48,413 bases of DNA from SZUA-146 sp963922815 (GTDB lineage: Bacteria; Pseudomonadota; Gammaproteobacteria; Steroidobacterales; SZUA-146). The notes under the pieces are model-generated. The model made no database searches, was not told the DNA's origin, and worked only from the letters and a program-made list of their open reading frames with translations. The stretch's first letter is position 1. Every line of letters starts with the position of its first letter. The stretch lies in assembly GCA_963922815.1 (NCBI GenBank), contig CAWUKD010000010.1, positions 1 through 48,413 of the forward strand. The letters are read 5' to 3'. The position numbers were made by a program, and so were the translations under genes. Below are positions 8,733-16,392 of the stretch, piece by piece.

Positions 8733-9455
8733 CTAAGCCGCGTTATTGGGTGCGTTGTGCTCTGTGACACCCTGACTCACGAAATGGGTCTCAGGGTTGG
8801 CCACTTGGCCATCCAGCACGTGCACCGTGCGGTGGGCACGCCGTGCGAGCTCAGGGTCATGGGTCACCATGACAATCGTCGTGCCTTTTGAATTAATGCC
8901 TTCGAGGATTTCTATCACCTGGCGTGCCATCAACGAATCAAGATTTCCGGTAGGCTCATCGGCCAGAATGAACTTGGGCTGGCCGGCCATGGCGCGCGCA
9001 ATGGCAACGCGCTGCTGCTGTCCGCCCGAAAGCTGTGACGGCAGGTGTTTAAAGCGTGAACCAAGGCCGACAACCTCAAGCGCCTCTTCAATACGTTTTT
9101 TGCGTTCGCTGGCGTTAAAGCCACGGTATCGCAGCGGTACGTCGACGTTGTCGAAAATATTCAGATCGGGAATCAGGTTGAAGCTTTGAAAAATGAAGCC
9201 GATTTTTTCGTTACGTATTTTGGCACGCTGGTTGTCCGACAAGCCGGACACGTCGTGGCCTTCCAGCTGATAGGTGCCGCTGCTGGGCTCTTCGAGCAGG
9301 CCAGCGATATTCAGGAACGTCGTTTTTCCGGAGCCGGACGGGCCCGTCACCGCCACGAACTCACCGGTTTCCACTTCCAGCGAAAAGTCGCGAAGCGCGT
9401 GTGTTTCGACAAGTTCGGTTCGATAAACTCGGTTGATGTGGGTCATTTTTAACAT
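8733..9455 (-). CDS. MacB/LolD-type ABC transporter ATPase
   Basis: The start is placed at the ATG of MLKMTHINRVYR (240 residues) because AAAAGGAA stands just upstream; the frame stays open for 47 more codons without family resemblance. Walker A is GPSGSGKTT, the Q-loop FIFQSFNLIPDLN, the signature motif LSGGQQQRVAIARAM, Walker B FILADEPTGNLD, and the H-loop His is in VTHDPELA. The NLIPxL and EPTGNLDS forms mark the LolD/MacB/FtsE branch, which works with FtsX-type permeases; two such permeases follow. It would power the efflux system encoded by this operon. Spacing to the adaptor gene upstream is 40 bp. Confidence 0.93.
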   Translation of the reverse strand: MLKMTHINRVYRTELVETHALRDFSLEVETGEFVAVTGPSGSGKTTFLNIAGLLEEPSSGTYQLEGHDVSGLSDNQRAKIRNEKIGFIFQSFNLIPDLNIFDNVDVPLRYRGFNASERKKRIEEALEVVGLGSRFKHLPSQLSGGQQQRVAIARAMAGQPKFILADEPTGNLDSLMARQVIEILEGINSKGTTIVMVTHDPELARRAHRTVHVLDGQVANPETHFVSQGVTEHNAPNNAA

Positions 9456-9495
9456 GACAGTTCCTTTTGGATAAACCAGTAAAGAGTTATTAGTG

Positions 9496-10803
9496 TTAGT
9501 TGCTGAGACGAACGGTGTTGTAATCAACAAAGTCGTCATAGCTCGATACAATGACCTGCTCGCCAATTTCCAGGCCAGACAGGATTTCGACGGCATCCAC
9601 GCTGGTGGAGCCTGACGTGATGGAGCGTCGTTCTGCGACGCCGTCTTTCACGACAAATACAAAGCGACCGCGGCTGCTGTCGAGAAAGGCGCCGCGGCGT
9701 ACTTTCATCACATCATTGCGTTCTTCAAGAAGAATCTGTGCGGTGACGCGCTGGTTCTGGCGCAGATCGCTCGGCGTGTTGTCGCCGAAAGTAACGCGCG
9801 CCGTCACCGAGTTGTTTTCAATCTCGGGTGATACCGACTTGAGCATGCCGGTGTGCGACTGACCGCTGTAGCTGATGTTGACGCGAGAACCAGAGCTGAT
9901 AGATCCGCTGTAGCTGGACGGGATGCGCAGTTCGATTTCAAGGCGACTCAGGTCCACGATGTTGGCGATCAGCGCATCGGTCGAAATAGAGGCTTTTTGC
10001 GTTACCGCCAGGTTGCCAACAATCCCGGATACAGGGGCGCGCAGGTTGAGTTCGTCCACCTGCCGCTGAGTATCGGCTACCACCAGCGCCTGTCGGTCGC
10101 GTTCCAGATGCAGGGCATTCAATTCAAAATCCAGGCTTTCCTGTTCAAGCTCTGCGCCGCGTCTGGCATGACCCAGCGCGATCTCGGCGCGAGTCACGTT
10201 GTCATTGGCTTCCTCGTAGTCCTGACGGCTAATGACCTGTTTGTCCCAGGAAGCTTCGGCACGACGCTGTTCACGCCGGGCCGCCGTGAGATCTACCTGT
10301 GCAATATCAACGACCTGCTGCGCGCTCAGCGCGGCGCGATTGTTCTCAATGCGGCGCCGTCCGAGCTGGGAGTCAAGGCGAGCGAGCGTGGACAGTTCAA
10401 GTTCGAGCGCGTTATTCAGCGCGGGGCTCGCAATGGTTGCGATCACCTGACCCTCTTCAACCTGATCACCCGCACTCACGCGCAGTGTGACCACGCCTGA
10501 GGTCGGTGCAAACACGCCTGGACTGACGGCCGCGACGACCACGCCCTGAGACGATACGTCGCGAACAAAGTCGCCGCGAGTGACTTCGGAAATCGACACT
10601 CGGGCAAGAGGAATGGTTTTCTCGGCGGAGGCGAAACGCTGGAGCATGGGTACCAGAACCGCGATGACCGCGAGTGCGCCGATGGCCGCCGCAATCCACT
10701 TCAGGCGTTTCGGTTTTGACGAATCGACCACAATGTCCTGGCCGCTCGTGTCCGAAATGCTGCTCGAGGGTTTGGGCTGACGCAGGCGCTCGACAGATGA
10801 CAT
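9496..10803 (-). CDS. Periplasmic adaptor (membrane fusion) protein of an ABC exporter
   Basis: The 435-residue protein has a cytoplasmic N-terminus of about 35 residues, one membrane anchor (WIAAAIGALAVIAVLVPML, about 35-53) and then a MacA/HlyD-like periplasmic part. This has a biotinyl-lipoyl half (GVFAPTSGVVTLRVSAGDQVEEGQ), a long alpha-helical hairpin (about 130-245, heptad-like and rich in Arg, Glu and Ala), the second lipoyl half (LRAPVSGIVGNL), and beta-barrel and membrane-proximal domains. It should bridge the FtsX-type permeases to an outer-membrane channel encoded elsewhere. Its ATG overlaps the stop of the small upstream gene (TGATG), and an AAGGAA site lies inside that gene, so the two are translationally coupled. 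Confidence 0.9.
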   Translation of the reverse strand: MSSVERLRQPKPSSSISDTSGQDIVVDSSKPKRLKWIAAAIGALAVIAVLVPMLQRFASAEKTIPLARVSISEVTRGDFVRDVSSQGVVVAAVSPGVFAPTSGVVTLRVSAGDQVEEGQVIATIASPALNNALELELSTLARLDSQLGRRRIENNRAALSAQQVVDIAQVDLTAARREQRRAEASWDKQVISRQDYEEANDNVTRAEIALGHARRGAELEQESLDFELNALHLERDRQALVVADTQRQVDELNLRAPVSGIVGNLAVTQKASISTDALIANIVDLSRLEIELRIPSSYSGSISSGSRVNISYSGQSHTGMLKSVSPEIENNSVTARVTFGDNTPSDLRQNQRVTAQILLEERNDVMKVRRGAFLDSSRGRFVFVVKDGVAERRSITSGSTSVDAVEILSGLEIGEQVIVSSYDDFVDYNTVRLSN

Positions 10804-10991
10804 CAGAGCATTTCCTTATCGGAGAACGGTAGACGAATGCGTACCTCAAACGTCAGAACCAGTTCGGCCGCGTCGTTGGCGCTGCTGGTTGATGTTCCCT
10901 CAGCGGAGGCTTCGGAGGTGAGGCGAACGCCAGCGAGGCTGATCAGCAGGATCGCGAGCATGAGGGTGAGTATGAGATTTTTTCTGTTCAT
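10803..10991 (-). CDS. Small exported protein, first gene of the sigma-54 operon
   Basis: This 62-residue frame begins with a convincing signal peptide or anchor (Met-Asn-Arg-Lys-Asn, then a leucine-rich core at about 6-21) and a likely cleavage site after Ala-Ser-Ala near residue 30. The mature part is only about 32 residues. Its stop overlaps the adaptor start by one base, which supports a real, co-translated gene. I do not recognise a family. The predicted sigma-54 start site (about 10992) lies one base before the ATG, so the message would be almost leaderless unless the start is at the internal ATG (residue 11). An AGAAGG sits directly before the ATG, too close for a normal ribosome binding site. 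It may be an accessory subunit, a regulator of the exporter, or just a translated leader. Confidence 0.5.
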   Translation of the reverse strand: MNRKNLILTLMLAILLISLAGVRLTSEASAEGTSTSSANDAAELVLTFEVRIRLPFSDKEML

Positions 10992-11002
10992 GCCTTCTAT
11001 AA

Positions 11003-11018
11003 AGCATATTCCGTGCCA
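11003..11018 (-). promoter_or_regulatory. Sigma-54 promoter of the adaptor-ABC-NtrYC operon
   Basis: Read on the minus strand the sequence is TGGCACG-GAAT-ATGCT. It matches the sigma-54 consensus TGGCACG-N4-TTGCW at all but one position, and the invariant GG and GC doublets are separated by exactly 10 bases. The predicted start point is near 10992. The operon it serves encodes an NtrC-family activator, which strengthens the call. Confidence 0.75.
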
Positions 11019-11077
11019 TGTCTGGATCGGGTGTAACTAATTGATTTAAAAGGTTTGGAACGAGTCTGTCTGTGACC

Positions 11078-11123
11078 GAAAGCGTCCGAAGTGTCCGGAC
11101 ACAGGTTAAATCGGACACTTTCG
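11078..11123. promoter_or_regulatory. Probable upstream activator sites for the NtrC-type regulator
   Basis: A perfect 12-bp palindrome GTGTCCGGACAC (11091-11102) lies inside a wider inverted repeat, CGAAAGCGTCCG (11078-11089) and CGGACACTTTCG (11112-11123), matching at 11 of 12 positions. All share a GTCCG half-site. They sit about 75-120 bp upstream of the sigma-54 promoter elements, the usual distance for NtrC-family enhancers. Binding by the regulator of this operon is inferred. Confidence 0.6.
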
Positions 11124-11128
11124 ATTGG

Positions 11129-11140
11129 TGACATTTGTCA
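11129..11140. promoter_or_regulatory. TGACA-TT-TGTCA inverted repeat, possible operator
   Basis: A perfect 5-bp inverted repeat around two bases lies about 60 bp upstream of the plus-strand ATPase start. TTGTCA within it could act as a -35 element, with a weak TATGCC 18 bp further on. A dimeric LuxR/DesR-type regulator, as encoded at the end of this operon, could bind here. This is only a candidate. Confidence 0.3.
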
Positions 11141-11198
11141 ATGGTGGACCGCTGGGGGTATGCCGCACACTGACGGTGTGGCTAACAGGAAGAGCTCA

Positions 11199-12086
11199 AT
11201 GACAACACAAACCCGGCATCCCCTCTGCATTAACAATGCCAGTAAATCCTTCGGCGCCGTCGCCGCGCTGAGCGACGTATCGCTCACTATAGACCGGCCG
11301 GGCGTGATCGCCGTGCTTGGCCAGAACGGAGCGGGCAAAACCACGCTGATTCGTACGGCCCTTGGGCTGGTTTCACCGGATTCCGGCAGCGCTACCCTGT
11401 TTGGCGTGGCGTCCAATCGGCGCGCCGCACGGGAGCGCGTTGGCGTCATGCTGCAGGACTCGGATCTGCCGGATCTGCTGACCGGGCGTGAACTCGTGGA
11501 GCTGTTTGCCAGCTACTACCCGGAACCTCTGACTGTTGAAGACACGCTTGCGCTGGCCGATATCGGTGAATTTGCCAACAAGCGGTACAAGCGACTGTCG
11601 GGGGGCCAAAAACGTCGCGTCCAGTTTGCCCTGGCCATAGTCGGTAATCCCGATCTGGTCTTTCTGGACGAACCGACCACGGGCCTTGATCCGGATGCAC
11701 GCCGCGCGCTCTGGTCTGTCGTGCGGGGTTTCGCGCGCGACGGCAAAACCATCATTCTGACTACGCATTACCTGGAAGAAGCCGACACGCTGGCCGACGT
11801 TATTGTGATCATGCAAAGCGGCCGAATCGTGGCGCACGCGCCTGCCGACGATGTTCGGGCTACGCTCGGCGGTTCAGTGATTCGGTGCCATACCACGCTC
11901 ACCGAAGACCAGCTTGCCGGCATGGCCTGCGTCAGTCGCGTGTCAGCGTCAGGACGTGCGAGCGAGATCCACACACAAAATGCTGTCGAGACGCTGCGTG
12001 AACTGCTGTCGCCAGAGCATCATGTCACCGATCTGAGCGTATCCCGCCCCAATCTCGAAAACGTATTTACACAGGATTACTCATGA
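11199..12086 (+). CDS. ABC-2 type transporter ATPase
   Basis: The start at MTTQTRHP (295 residues) is chosen because AGGAAGAG precedes it; the frame is open upstream without family resemblance. Walker A is GQNGAGKTT, the signature LSGGQKRRVQFALAI, Walker B LVFLDEPTTGLD, and the H-loop TTHYLEEAD. The ~70-residue C-terminal extension is typical of CcmA/DrrA-type ATPases that pair with ABC-2 permeases. The next gene encodes that permease and overlaps by four bases. With the downstream DesK/DesR-type pair it resembles bacterial drug or lipopeptide resistance exporters whose two-component system controls the transporter (known for the LnrJK-LMN type); the substrate here is unknown. Confidence 0.92.
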   Translation: MTTQTRHPLCINNASKSFGAVAALSDVSLTIDRPGVIAVLGQNGAGKTTLIRTALGLVSPDSGSATLFGVASNRRAARERVGVMLQDSDLPDLLTGRELVELFASYYPEPLTVEDTLALADIGEFANKRYKRLSGGQKRRVQFALAIVGNPDLVFLDEPTTGLDPDARRALWSVVRGFARDGKTIILTTHYLEEADTLADVIVIMQSGRIVAHAPADDVRATLGGSVIRCHTTLTEDQLAGMACVSRVSASGRASEIHTQNAVETLRELLSPEHHVTDLSVSRPNLENVFTQDYS

Positions 12087-12820
12087 GATTCTTTAACACG
12101 CTGGTGCTCGAGTGCAGCGCCGAACTCCTCAAGATTGCGCGAGCGCCGGAGTACATCGTTCCAACCATGGTGTTTCCGGTGGCGTTCTATACGCTGTTTG
12201 GCGTGGTTCTGTCTCAGGGGCAGGGCGCCAGCGAATACCTGCTCGCTACCTACGGCGTGTTTGCCGTCATGGGACCGGCCGTCTTTGGTTTTGGCGTAGC
12301 GGTGGCCAATGAGCGTGACAAGGGGTGGCTCGACCTCAAGCGGGCGTCACCGGCGCCCGGCGTGGCCTACATAGCTGCAAAAGTGGTCGTCACGCTGCTG
12401 GTTGCCACTATCGCGCTGTCGCTGGTGTATGCCGTCGCCGGATTTGGTGCGGACGTGGCGCTACCGCGGATGACCTGGGTATTGCTCCTGGTGACTCATG
12501 TGCTGGCAACGCTACCGTTCATACTCATCGGTTTGGTTATTGGTTTCAGCCTGAGCGCCAATGCGGCCGTTGCCATCGCCAACATCGTGTTCATGGGGCT
12601 GGCGATTCTCGGTGGTCTGTGGATTCCGATCTCGATGTATCCCTCCGCGATGCAAACGCTGGCGACCGTGCTGCCGTCTTTTCATCTCGCTGAAATCGCG
12701 CTGTTCGTATCAGACGCGCCGGGCGAGCATACGCTGACCAATCATGTCATTGCGGTGATTGTCATGACGGTTGTTCTGGCTTTTGTCACCGTGGCGGCGT
12801 GGTCGCGGCAGAGTGACTAG
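12083..12820 (+). CDS. ABC-2 type transporter permease
   Basis: The 245-residue membrane protein has six hydrophobic segments in the ABC-2 pattern: an N-terminal helix after a short amphipathic stretch (MVFPVAFYTLFGVVL), a second (YGVFAVMGPAVFGFGVAVA), then two central helices, a fifth with GLAILGGLWIPISMYP, and a C-terminal helix. The motif ERDKGWLDLKRASP between the second and third helices is the usual cytoplasmic coupling loop. Its ATG overlaps the ATPase stop (ATGA), so the two subunits are made in step. It should dimerise and, with the ATPase, export or flip a hydrophobic or peptide substrate across the inner membrane. Confidence 0.9.
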   Translation: MRFFNTLVLECSAELLKIARAPEYIVPTMVFPVAFYTLFGVVLSQGQGASEYLLATYGVFAVMGPAVFGFGVAVANERDKGWLDLKRASPAPGVAYIAAKVVVTLLVATIALSLVYAVAGFGADVALPRMTWVLLLVTHVLATLPFILIGLVIGFSLSANAAVAIANIVFMGLAILGGLWIPISMYPSAMQTLATVLPSFHLAEIALFVSDAPGEHTLTNHVIAVIVMTVVLAFVTVAAWSRQSD

Positions 12821-12856
12821 CCTTTTCTTCCTGTTCTGTCTTTAAAGGATAATTCT

Positions 12857-14647
12857 ATGAGCCGCCTGTTTGGAATTGCTGTACTGGGTATCGTTGTGTA
12901 CGTCACCGTATTGCTGTCTCTGCTGCCGACGCCCGTCGCAGAGTCTGCCGGCCAGGTTGCGATCTCGGGCAGTCGTATATTGATTAAAGACGTGTATCTC
13001 GCCGACAGCTACGGTCAACGCACCACGACCTCAATGCTCCTGCGCAACGGCCTTATCGAACTGATCGCCGAATCCATTGATGCATCTGCCGATGTGCAGG
13101 TGATCGACGCCAGTGGCCTGACGGCCGTGCCGGGATTGATCGACAGTCACACCCATACATATGGAAGTGCACTGGAAGACGCGCTGCGGTTTGGCGTAAC
13201 GACCACCGTGGATATGTTTTCGCCACCCACACGGCTGGATTCTGCGCGTGCGGCCCGTGACGCTCTGGAGCCAACAGTAGAAGCCGATTTGTACAGCGCC
13301 GGCATGCTCGCTACGGCGGAGGGTGGCCACGGGACGCAGTTCGGAACTGTCGTGGATACGCTCGCCGAACCGGCGGACGCATCGACTTTTGTAAGAGATC
13401 GTATGGAAGAAGGCTCGGACTTTATCAAGCTGGTTTATATGCCCGGACAGTCCGGTTTGCCGAGCCTCGATCGTGACACGGCCAGAGCCGTGATCGCTGC
13501 AGCCCATGACAATGGCCTGATGGCCGTTGCGCACATTTCAACTCAGCGCGCGGCGCTCGACATGGTCGAGGATGACATTGACGGACTGGTGCATATTTTC
13601 GCGGATGAAAACATCAGCGATACGTTTATCGAGCAGGCAGTTACCCGAGACGTGTTTGTGATACCAACGCTTGCCGTGATTGCGGCCATCGACGGACGTC
13701 ATAACGATCGTGATCAAGCGGGCGTGGAGCGCCTGTTGTCTCCAATGCAACAACAAACGCTCGGGTCCGCCTTTGCAGACGTCGGCAGCGGTTTCAATTT
13801 AGACATCGCGTTAAACAATGTGCGCAGGCTTCACGCGGCCGGTATCCGGATCCTGGCCGGCTCCGACGCTCCGAACCCGGGAACCGCGCACGGCTACAGT
13901 TTGCATGAGGAGCTGGCGTTACTGGTTGAGGCCGGCCTGACGGCGGCGGAAGCCATGCAGTCAGCCAGCGATCTGGCAGTCAGTACGTTCAACCTGGGCA
14001 AACGCGGAACGCTGGCCCAGGGCCAGCGAGCGGATGTGCTGCTGCTGCAGGGGAATCCATATCAGAATATCAGTGCGACACGGAACATTCGATACGTGAT
14101 CAAGAACGGCTATGTCGTTCCGCGCTCCGAGTTTGAGGTGGAGTCGGCGCCCGCCATTTCAACCGGCGTGCTGGGTACGTTTGATGATGACCTGACCGGT
14201 CCCGACGGGCTGACCTGGGATGCCACCGTAGACTCAATTGCCGGCGGCAACTCGACGGCTATCGTGCAGCGCGTGGCGCGGCCGGGTGGCGGGCATGCGC
14301 TGGCCGTTTCTGCGGCGGTAAAGCCGGGGTTTGCCTGGCCGTGGGCGGGGGCTGGCCTTGGATCGGCCGACCCGGACACCGCGATTGATGTTTCTGACTA
14401 CGCAAACATTGTTTTTGACGTAAAAGGCACGCCCGGCGTGTACCGCTTCCTGTTGTTCAGCGGTATGTCGGCCGGTGCGCCGCCGACTCGCGAGTTTAGT
14501 GTGTCCTCTGAGTGGAAAACCGTGAGAATACCACTGACCGAATTCGCCGGATTCAGGCCCGAAGCGTTCTCCATGCTCGGAATTGTCGCCGGGCCAGCCC
14601 CGAATACCGTTGACTTCATCATTGATGAGGTAAGATTTGAACCATGA
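12857..14647 (+). CDS. Membrane-anchored amidohydrolase with C-terminal CIA30-like domain
   Basis: The 596-residue protein has an N-terminal hydrophobic anchor or signal peptide (FGIAVLGIVVYVTVLLSLL, about 5-23). An amidohydrolase domain of the imidazolonepropionase/prolidase type spans about 38-425. Metal ligands are visible: HTH in DSHTHTYG (about 98-100), the Lys in FIKLVYMP, His in VAHIST, His in LVHIFADE, and Asp in LAGSDAP. From about residue 435 a beta-rich domain resembling CIA30 (NDUFAF1-type, galactose-binding-like) follows, ending VDFIIDEVRFEP. The enzyme likely faces the periplasm and hydrolyses an amide or peptide-like substrate. It lies 36 bp after the ABC-2 permease and overlaps the kinase gene by four bases, so it is part of the same operon; it may process the transported compound. 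Confidence 0.85.
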   Translation: MSRLFGIAVLGIVVYVTVLLSLLPTPVAESAGQVAISGSRILIKDVYLADSYGQRTTTSMLLRNGLIELIAESIDASADVQVIDASGLTAVPGLIDSHTHTYGSALEDALRFGVTTTVDMFSPPTRLDSARAARDALEPTVEADLYSAGMLATAEGGHGTQFGTVVDTLAEPADASTFVRDRMEEGSDFIKLVYMPGQSGLPSLDRDTARAVIAAAHDNGLMAVAHISTQRAALDMVEDDIDGLVHIFADENISDTFIEQAVTRDVFVIPTLAVIAAIDGRHNDRDQAGVERLLSPMQQQTLGSAFADVGSGFNLDIALNNVRRLHAAGIRILAGSDAPNPGTAHGYSLHEELALLVEAGLTAAEAMQSASDLAVSTFNLGKRGTLAQGQRADVLLLQGNPYQNISATRNIRYVIKNGYVVPRSEFEVESAPAISTGVLGTFDDDLTGPDGLTWDATVDSIAGGNSTAIVQRVARPGGGHALAVSAAVKPGFAWPWAGAGLGSADPDTAIDVSDYANIVFDVKGTPGVYRFLLFSGMSAGAPPTREFSVSSEWKTVRIPLTEFAGFRPEAFSMLGIVAGPAPNTVDFIIDEVRFEP

Positions 14648-15750
14648 GTTCAAATCTTGGGACAAACGAGGCAAAGACATCGAGCTGGTATCAGCGGATG
14701 GGGACCGTAGCCATGGCCCCGGCGTTTCATCTGATCTATCTCGTATTTCTGATTTTTCCCTGGATGTTTTCACCACCTCGAACCGTTGACGTGGTCGTAT
14801 CGGTGGTGGCTGTAGCGGTCTTTGTTCCGATTCATTTCTATGCGTATCGCGCCTCCTCGAAAAAACGCATTCTGCCGATTGGTGCGGTAGCGCTCATCGG
14901 TGCCGTGCTGGCGTTCTTTTTTACCGGTAACGGCGTGTTTCACGTGTACTGCGCGGCCATGGCCGGATTTCATCGGCCGGTGTGGCGCTCCGGCGTGATT
15001 GTTGCCGTGTGCGCTCTGGTTTACGTCGCGGCCAGTGCCATCGCGGGTCGCTCCGGCATTGAAATGGGATTCATCCTGTTCATGTCACTGATTATCTGGT
15101 TCAGCTGCCTGTCGGACGCCCAGTCACAGATTGACAAAGCGCAACGCGATCGGGAGCACGAGCTCGATACCCAGACGGCGTCGCTGTTGGAGCGCGAGCG
15201 CATTGGCCGTGATCTTCACGATTTACTCGGGCATACGCTGACCATGGTGGCACTGAAGTCGGATCTTGCCAATCGTCTCATTGACAGCGATCCCGAACAG
15301 GCCAAAGTTGAAGTAACGGAAATACAGGAAGGCGCGAGAAGGGCGCTCAACGACGTGCGCGTTGCGCTCAGCGGGCTGACGGCCGTGTCGGTGGCTACCG
15401 AGGTTGAAAACGCGAGCAAGGCTTTGGAGTCTGCCGGTGTTGAGCTCACCGTGACAGGCGATGTGCCGGTGCTTACGCTTGAACAGGATAAAGTGTACGG
15501 CCTGATGATTCGCGAAGCGGTGACCAACATTATTCGTCACACCCGGGCCAGCAAGGCGCACATCGAATTCAGCGCCAACGATCGCAACCGCCAGGTGGCG
15601 ATTACCGATAACGGCGGCGGCAAAGTCGATGCCGAAGGTCGCGGCCTGAGCGGTCTGCGTCGCCGAATTGAATCGCTCGGTGGTTCCGTGCGGATAGATG
15701 ATCAGGATGGCGTGAGCCTGACGGCCTCGCTGCCGGTCGCCGCGACATGA
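14644..15750 (+). CDS. DesK-type sensor histidine kinase (HisKA_3)
   Basis: The 368-residue kinase has five or six N-terminal membrane helices with little between them (about 20-165), a coiled linker, then a HisKA_3 dimerisation domain with the motif RERIGRDLHDLLGHTL carrying the phosphorylated His, and an ATPase domain (MIREAVTNIIRH, ITDNGGG, GRGLSGLRRRIESLGG). This matches DesK/LiaS-like kinases that sense membrane state or membrane-active compounds. Its ATG overlaps the amidohydrolase stop, and its stop overlaps the regulator start, both as ATGA. It probably detects the substrate or its damage and controls expression of the exporter. Confidence 0.92.
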   Translation: MSSNLGTNEAKTSSWYQRMGTVAMAPAFHLIYLVFLIFPWMFSPPRTVDVVVSVVAVAVFVPIHFYAYRASSKKRILPIGAVALIGAVLAFFFTGNGVFHVYCAAMAGFHRPVWRSGVIVAVCALVYVAASAIAGRSGIEMGFILFMSLIIWFSCLSDAQSQIDKAQRDREHELDTQTASLLERERIGRDLHDLLGHTLTMVALKSDLANRLIDSDPEQAKVEVTEIQEGARRALNDVRVALSGLTAVSVATEVENASKALESAGVELTVTGDVPVLTLEQDKVYGLMIREAVTNIIRHTRASKAHIEFSANDRNRQVAITDNGGGKVDAEGRGLSGLRRRIESLGGSVRIDDQDGVSLTASLPVAAT

Positions 15751-16349
15751 TTCGCCTCGTGCTCGCCGAGGACCAGTCCATGCTGCGCAGCGCGCTGGCC
15801 ACGCTGTTATCACTAGAGAACGATATGGAAGTTGTCGCACAAACCGACAACGGCAAGGATGCGCTGACTCTGATCGAGCAGCACACGCCCGACGTGCTGG
15901 TGACCGATATTGAAATGCCGGGCCTCACCGGGCTTGAGCTGTCGAGCGCGCTAAAACTGAAAAGCTCGTCAACCAAAGTGCTGATCATCACAACCTTTGC
16001 GCGCTCCGGTTATTTGCAGCGGGCGCGAGAGGTCGGAGTCAAAGGCTACCTGCTCAAAGACACGCCGAGTGCCGAACTCGCTGATGCCGTGCGTACCGTT
16101 GCGAAGGGCGGTGAAGCGTTCACGCTTGATGCCGGCAGTAACGCCTGGATCGGACCGGATCCTTTGTCCGATAATCAGCGGCGCCTGCTAAGACTCGCTG
16201 AGCAGGGGCTGACGAACAAGGACATCGCAGCCCGGCTCCACCTGTCGGTAGGCACGGTCCGCAATTATCTGAACGAAATAAATGACATTCTGGGTGTATC
16301 CAACCGCATTGAAGCGTTTCGCGCGGCGCGAGAGAACGGCTGGCTTTAG
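15747..16349 (+). CDS. DesR/NarL-family response regulator
   Basis: The 200-residue protein has a receiver domain (1-120) with the acidic pair in LAEDQS, the phosphoacceptor Asp in LVTDIEMPG and Lys in YLLKDTP, followed by a LuxR-type helix-turn-helix (about 135-195; LAEQGLTNKDIAARLHLSVG then TVRNYLNEI). It is the last gene of the operon and the partner of the overlapping kinase. Its likely target is the promoter of its own operon near 11130-11165. It converges with purD, 43 bp away. Confidence 0.93.
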   Translation: MIRLVLAEDQSMLRSALATLLSLENDMEVVAQTDNGKDALTLIEQHTPDVLVTDIEMPGLTGLELSSALKLKSSSTKVLIITTFARSGYLQRAREVGVKGYLLKDTPSAELADAVRTVAKGGEAFTLDAGSNAWIGPDPLSDNQRRLLRLAEQGLTNKDIAARLHLSVGTVRNYLNEINDILGVSNRIEAFRAARENGWL

Positions 16350-16392
16350 TCGACGGCGTCAACCTGCGGGTGGGTGGACGGGAGCGTTTTCT

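Noticed and set aside
9853..10500. Plus-strand frame of 215 codons
   Set aside because: Antisense to the adaptor gene, whose lipoyl and hairpin domains are clear.
11166..11180. CACAC-TGACG-GTGTG hairpin before the ABC-2 ATPase
   Set aside because: A five-bp stem alone is likely by chance; no T run or conserved context supports an attenuator.
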